The notes under the pieces were generated by a model. It saw nothing but the letters and a program-made list of their open reading frames with translations. It ran no database searches and was not told the origin of the DNA. A stretch of 15,736 nt of DNA from UBA9619 sp964630665. Its GTDB lineage: Bacteria; Pseudomonadota; Gammaproteobacteria; Arenicellales; UBA868. Both the position numbers and the translations under genes were made by a program. The DNA is taken from positions 1 through 15,736 of the forward strand of contig CAZVVN010000072.1 of assembly GCA_964630665.1 (NCBI GenBank). Direction: 5' to 3'. Shown in pieces: positions 15,411 to 15,736 of this stretch. Each line of letters begins with the position of its first letter. Position 1 is the first letter of the stretch.

Positions 15411-15548
15411 TAGTACGGATCAACAGTTCCACCTTGAATTGTGTCAGAGCACCGCCCCAGGGGCTCCAAGCAACGCTGCTTCTCGCAGCCGGTCTACTCG
15501 GTCGTGGCCACAAGTTTGACGCATCCCAGCTTCTGTTGATCCGAGCTA
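15411..15548. repeat. Long-range inverted repeat enclosing about 106 bases
   Basis: TAGTACGGATCAACAG at 15411-15426 is matched in inverse orientation by CTGTTGATCCGAGCTA at 15533-15548, with 11 contiguous identical bases (14 of 16 overall). Between the arms are two small perfect hairpins: GCCCC-A-GGGGC at 15454-15464 and GCTGC-TTCTC-GCAGC at 15475-15489. No flanking direct repeat (target-site duplication) was noticed. It could be a structured RNA, a remnant of a small mobile element, or chance. Confidence 0.4.
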
Positions 15549-15736
15549 AAGCGCTTCGGTGATTGGGAATTCATTTGGAGCATGTCCTAGACCTCTAGCA
15601 TCTTCGAAAGAAGTGTTTTAGTGTGTGGATGAGGGGAACGTTAAGGCTGCAGATCCGATCTTTGGGTCTGGCACCCACGGTAGCAAACTTGCGACCGGTA
15701 ACCAGTCCTGGTTTTGTAGGGTACTTCAATGGGACC

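Larger units (their letters stand above)
15229..15736. other. Non-coding region upstream of the ABC exporter operon
   Basis: No convincing gene is seen in these 508 bases. Frames are broken or lack starts, and codon use looks random. It holds the leader and candidate promoter of the exporter operon (up to about 15412), then a 16-base imperfect inverted repeat enclosing two short hairpins (15411-15548), then about 190 bases with no recognised signal. A 5+2+5 palindrome, CTAGA-CC-TCTAG, is at 15587-15598. A promoter or the end of a gene beyond the right edge cannot be excluded. Confidence 0.6.

Noticed and set aside
15449..15561. A frame reading APPQGLQATLLLAAGLLGRGH that recalls a VPLPA/PEP-CTERM sorting tail
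   Set aside because: The motif match is loose, the basic end is poor, and the frame has no ATG or ribosome-binding site. A decayed remnant is possible but cannot be supported.

Overview
The window looks like chromosomal DNA of a free-living proteobacterium, most likely a gammaproteobacterium, with GC near 60% by eye. The evidence for this is a DUF1127 protein, a GcvA-type LysR regulator, tightly packed ATGA-coupled genes and a TATAAT box in a GCGCATTATAC context. No phage, insertion sequence, CRISPR, rRNA or tRNA was recognised. The taxonomic guess is inference only.

Region 1 (1-3908, + strand) is a four-gene catabolic operon cut by the left edge. It encodes an enolase-superfamily acid-sugar dehydratase, a phytanoyl-CoA dioxygenase (PhyH)-type Fe(II)/2-oxoglutarate oxygenase, a DapA/NanA-family Schiff-base lyase lacking the usual catalytic tyrosine, and a xylose-isomerase-like TIM barrel with an intact metal site. 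A reasonable inference is degradation of an unusual (modified, branched or N-/O-substituted) sugar acid: the dehydratase makes a 2-keto-3-deoxy acid, the lyase cleaves or dehydrates it, and the oxygenase and TIM barrel prepare or finish the substrate. The substrate cannot be read from the sequence.

Region 2 (3936-6096) holds a minus-strand DUF1127 gene with its own rho-independent terminator. Across an AT-rich divergent promoter region lie a + strand GcvA-like LysR regulator and a VOC-family metalloenzyme.

Region 3 (6145-11448) is an acyl-CoA module. Two acyl-CoA dehydrogenase homologues are divergently transcribed, and each lacks motifs that the other keeps, suggesting a heteromeric alpha2beta2 enzyme. 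After the + strand dehydrogenase come an NDP-forming acyl-CoA synthetase and a crotonase-fold protein that has lost both hydratase glutamates. Together they could activate a carboxylic acid, desaturate its CoA thioester and carry out an unusual next step.

Region 4 (11474-15228, - strand) is a two-gene operon for a heterodimeric ABC exporter. Its degenerate residues are split so that one ATP site is non-canonical and the other is intact. Upstream (15229-15736) is a 508-base non-coding stretch with a candidate promoter, a leader hairpin and a long-range inverted repeat.

No single feature proves a new biological system. The best candidates for undescribed biochemistry are the four-gene sugar-acid operon and the acyl-CoA module with its altered dehydrogenase pair and crotonase.
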